The notes beneath the pieces are model-generated. The model made no database searches and was not told where the DNA came from. It saw only the letters and a list, made by a program, of their open reading frames with translations. From DATLYT01 sp035574455 (GTDB taxonomy: Bacteria > Bacteroidota > Ignavibacteria > UBA10030), in assembly GCA_035574455.1 (NCBI GenBank), contig DATLYT010000003.1, forward strand, positions 1-7,357: a stretch of 7,357 nt of DNA. Direction: 5' to 3'. Below are positions 5,150 through 7,357 of the stretch, piece after piece. The position numbers and the translations under genes were made by a program. Position 1 is the stretch's first letter. Each line of letters begins with the position of its first letter.

Positions 5150-7153
5150 ATGAAACCTTCTGCCGAGCATTCGCCCCGCCCTCAAGCTGTCGACTCATTC
5201 TCTCGTTTCATCTTTTGGACCTGCGCTATCGTGGTCGGCTTGCATGCAGTCGGGGCCTTTTTCCCAAATGCCTTGACGTGGGGATTTCACCATCTCGGTT
5301 TTTTCCCTCTCGAAGCCCAACTTGCGCTTCTCGCGCTTATGGCATTTTCCGCCTCCGCCAAAGGTCAATCGCTTCTCTCCCGTACAGCACAATGGATTGC
5401 TCAATCGAGACTCAGCCTAAAGCTTCCCTCGTTAAGCGCGCTGGTTGTCCTCGCTCTGTGTGGTGGGCTCTTCTGGCTCTTGAGGGAACGTCTCTACTTC
5501 CTCGGGGATGGATTCCTCGTCGTGCGAACATTGCCGAATATTTCGCAACTCAACGAGGTCGTTATTGCTTACCGGAACGAGCCGTTTGTTGGATGGATCG
5601 TTTGGAAGACGTATCACCTTCTGACATGGCTTAAGGTCGAATCGAGTGCGGAACGCACATTTCAGTACCTCAGCGTGTTGTTCGGGGTTGGAACAGTAGC
5701 GATCTTTCCCCTCTTTCTGAAGCAACTCAGTTCTTCCAAAATCGACCAACTTCTCATCGGCCTTGTTGTCATCGGGTCTGGATTCATCCAGCTCTTCTTC
5801 GGATATGTCGAGCTGTACGCTCAAACCGTTTTGGCACTACTTCTTTATCTCCTGCTGTCCTTGATGCATCTTCGAGGGAAAGCAACTTTTTTCTTCCCAT
5901 CGCTCGCCTATGCGCTCCTCGCATCTTGTCACCTCGGGATGCTGAGTTTAGCTCCATCCTACGCTTATCTTGCGTATCTCGACCTTCGTAAGCGCTCATG
6001 GGAAAAGACGTTGGCCTCAGTAATGAGTGCCGTGCTGCTGTTTGCCGGATTGGTCATGCTGAGCGGTTACACACCAGCTACCTTCTGGAACAATCTGACG
6101 GGTGGAGAAAAAATCCATTTCCTTTCCCCCGTCATGACCGGAAACATCTGGCAGCCCTACACACTCTTCTCCATCTGGCATATAATTGATTTCTTGAATT
6201 TAATCATCCTGATCTCGCCGTTCACGCTGCTGTTGATTCCTCTTGCGATAGGCGCTTTCTGGCGTACGGAACGGTGGAGCAACAACCAATGGGTATTTCA
6301 CCTGCTGACAACATTCTGCGGAGCTGGATTTGTCTTCGTGGCAAACCCGGATCTTGGAATGAGCCGCGATTGGGATGTGCTTGGCCTTTACATCATCCCA
6401 GCGGTTGTCTTCGTCGCGGTGACGATCGCGCAATGGCTCCAGAACTATCCAGCCCTCCGCACCGCTGTGGTGTCGATTGTTGCCATCACCATGGTGCATA
6501 CCCTTGCTTGGGTTGGAATAAATGCCAGTAGCGAGCGCTCACTGGCACGTTTTCAATCGCTGCAGGACGAGCGATTCTGGAGCACAGGAGCCCTCGGCAA
6601 TGCTTACGAAGAGCTGGCAATTTATTTTCGGAACCAGAGAGACTACACCCGCGCACAAGAATACTTTGAGAAGTATCTCACGCTTTATCCAACGAACGGG
6701 CGTGTCTGGACGAGCTTAGCCAACTTGCATCAACTTCAAAATAACATTGATGGCGCAATTCGCGCCTGGGAAAAAGCTATCGAACACGGACAAGCAAAAG
6801 AAGAGATTTACGTTGAACTCGGCAGGCTCTACATTCAACGAGAACGATTTGAGGAAGGCCGAAAACTCACGGAAACGGCATTGAAGCGATTCCCGAGATC
6901 AGCAAAGCTGTACAACAATATGGGTGTGATCATCGCCAAAGAACAAAACCAGTGTTTGGAAGCGTTACCCTATTTCCTCGAAGCGATCAAGACTGATTCG
7001 ACGACAGCGGAGCCATTCTTGAACGCTGGCTTGTGTTTTCAGCAGGTCAATGAGAAAACGAAGATGCGATACTACTGGGAGAAATTCTTGCAGCTTGCTC
7101 CGGACGCTCCGCAGGCGCAACAGATTCGAGAGGCACTGAGTAAACTCAAGTAG
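5150..7153 (+). CDS. Multi-pass membrane protein with C-terminal TPR repeats, possibly GT-C-like
   Basis: Encodes 667 residues from the ATG at 5150. The frame is open further upstream to a TTG at 4997, but that start lies inside a repeat and the 51 extra residues would run through the palindrome and lack family character. No clear Shine-Dalgarno precedes 5150. Residues about 20-460 hold roughly 11-13 membrane segments (for example 21-39, 53-68, 97-112, 172-190, 201-218, 225-240, 286-305, 348-369, 383-398, 411-430, 436-455). Between them, LGDG (118-121), FGYVELYAQ (217-225) and PDLGMSRDWD (400-409) are acidic, loop-located motifs reminiscent of GT-C membrane glycosyltransferases. Residues 484-652 form five TPR units of about 33 residues, each with the A/G-Y/F-A pattern and a closing P. 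A role in polyprenyl-sugar transfer or envelope assembly is a guess; the exact family is not recognised. It stands alone on the plus strand. Confidence 0.85.
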   Translation: MKPSAEHSPRPQAVDSFSRFIFWTCAIVVGLHAVGAFFPNALTWGFHHLGFFPLEAQLALLALMAFSASAKGQSLLSRTAQWIAQSRLSLKLPSLSALVVLALCGGLFWLLRERLYFLGDGFLVVRTLPNISQLNEVVIAYRNEPFVGWIVWKTYHLLTWLKVESSAERTFQYLSVLFGVGTVAIFPLFLKQLSSSKIDQLLIGLVVIGSGFIQLFFGYVELYAQTVLALLLYLLLSLMHLRGKATFFFPSLAYALLASCHLGMLSLAPSYAYLAYLDLRKRSWEKTLASVMSAVLLFAGLVMLSGYTPATFWNNLTGGEKIHFLSPVMTGNIWQPYTLFSIWHIIDFLNLIILISPFTLLLIPLAIGAFWRTERWSNNQWVFHLLTTFCGAGFVFVANPDLGMSRDWDVLGLYIIPAVVFVAVTIAQWLQNYPALRTAVVSIVAITMVHTLAWVGINASSERSLARFQSLQDERFWSTGALGNAYEELAIYFRNQRDYTRAQEYFEKYLTLYPTNGRVWTSLANLHQLQNNIDGAIRAWEKAIEHGQAKEEIYVELGRLYIQRERFEEGRKLTETALKRFPRSAKLYNNMGVIIAKEQNQCLEALPYFLEAIKTDSTTAEPFLNAGLCFQQVNEKTKMRYYWEKFLQLAPDAPQAQQIREALSKLK

Positions 7154-7357
7154 TGCTGCCAAGAGGTTCTTCGCCCTCTGCGGCAAAATGCTCTTTGATT
7201 TTTCTTGCCACGGACTGCCCAACGATCTCTGCCAACTGCTCCTCTGTCGCAAACTTTACCCCCTGCACCGACCCAAACGCCTCCAACAGCTCTTTTGCCC
7301 TCTTCTTCCCGATTCCCTTCACAAGGTCAAGCTCTGTCTGCAGGATACGACGTGACC
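7146..7357 (-). CDS. uvrC: UvrABC system protein C, C-terminal fragment (runs off window)
   Basis: Only the last 69 codons are present; the 5' part lies beyond the right edge. UvrC makes both incisions around a DNA lesion during nucleotide excision repair, in the cytosol with UvrB. The visible part is the tandem helix-hairpin-helix DNA-binding domain. It starts SRRILQTELDLVKGIGKKRA, with the hairpin GIGKKRAKELLEAFGS, and continues with TEEQLAEIVGQSVARKIKEHF as the second hairpin. The form VVG/IVG-x-x-x-A in the second unit, instead of VPGIS, resembles Bacteroidota-type UvrC. A short tail (AAEGEEPLGSTT) follows. Its stop codon lies inside the last codons of the convergent TPR gene, an 8-base tail-to-tail overlap (7146-7153), leaving no room for a terminator between them. 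Confidence 0.92.
   Translation of the reverse strand, partial: SRRILQTELDLVKGIGKKRAKELLEAFGSVQGVKFATEEQLAEIVGQSVARKIKEHFAAEGEEPLGSTT

Overview
The window looks like a chromosomal piece from the Bacteroidota/Ignavibacteriota (FCB) side of the bacterial tree. This is inferred from four things: a secreted DUF4783-type protein, a lipoprotein with an FN3 domain and a HmuY-like tail, the Bacteroidota flavour of the UvrC C-terminus, and promoter-like sites that also fit the Bacteroidota TTTG / TAnnTTTG pattern. The genus cannot be named from the sequence. I see no insertion sequence, phage gene or CRISPR array.

Left and middle part (39-4683), all on the minus strand. Read in the direction of transcription it runs: a tRNA-Val(CAC) gene with a plausible promoter; a roughly 190-base leader; pyrR, pyrB and pyrC; then a lipoprotein gene and a small DUF4783 gene. 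The leader carries a textbook-like PyrR-binding loop followed by an intrinsic terminator just ahead of pyrR. PyrB (aspartate transcarbamylase) and PyrC (dihydroorotase) catalyse steps 2 and 3 of UMP synthesis. PyrR is the UMP-sensing RNA-binding regulator, so the operon should close a feedback loop on its own leader. pyrR and pyrB overlap as ATGA, and pyrB and pyrC are 10 bases apart. The two envelope genes beyond pyrC are separated by gaps of 146 and 132 bases that contain inverted repeats, and the last gene has its own promoter-like sequence. They are therefore probably not strictly part of the pyr operon.

Centre-right (4684-5149). This is a gene-free spacer between the leftward tRNA/pyr unit and the rightward membrane-protein gene. 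It is crowded with inverted and direct repeats, including a 34-base near-perfect palindrome, and looks like a landing place for small dispersed repeats.

Right part. On the plus strand lies one long gene for a multi-pass membrane protein with five C-terminal TPR repeats, possibly GT-C-like. Converging on it from the window edge is the 3' end of uvrC (nucleotide excision repair), whose last codons overlap the end of the TPR gene by 8 bases.

The most interesting element is the PyrR attenuation leader placed directly behind a tRNA gene. A mutually exclusive antiterminator pairing can be seen in it. No clearly novel enzymatic or defence system is visible.
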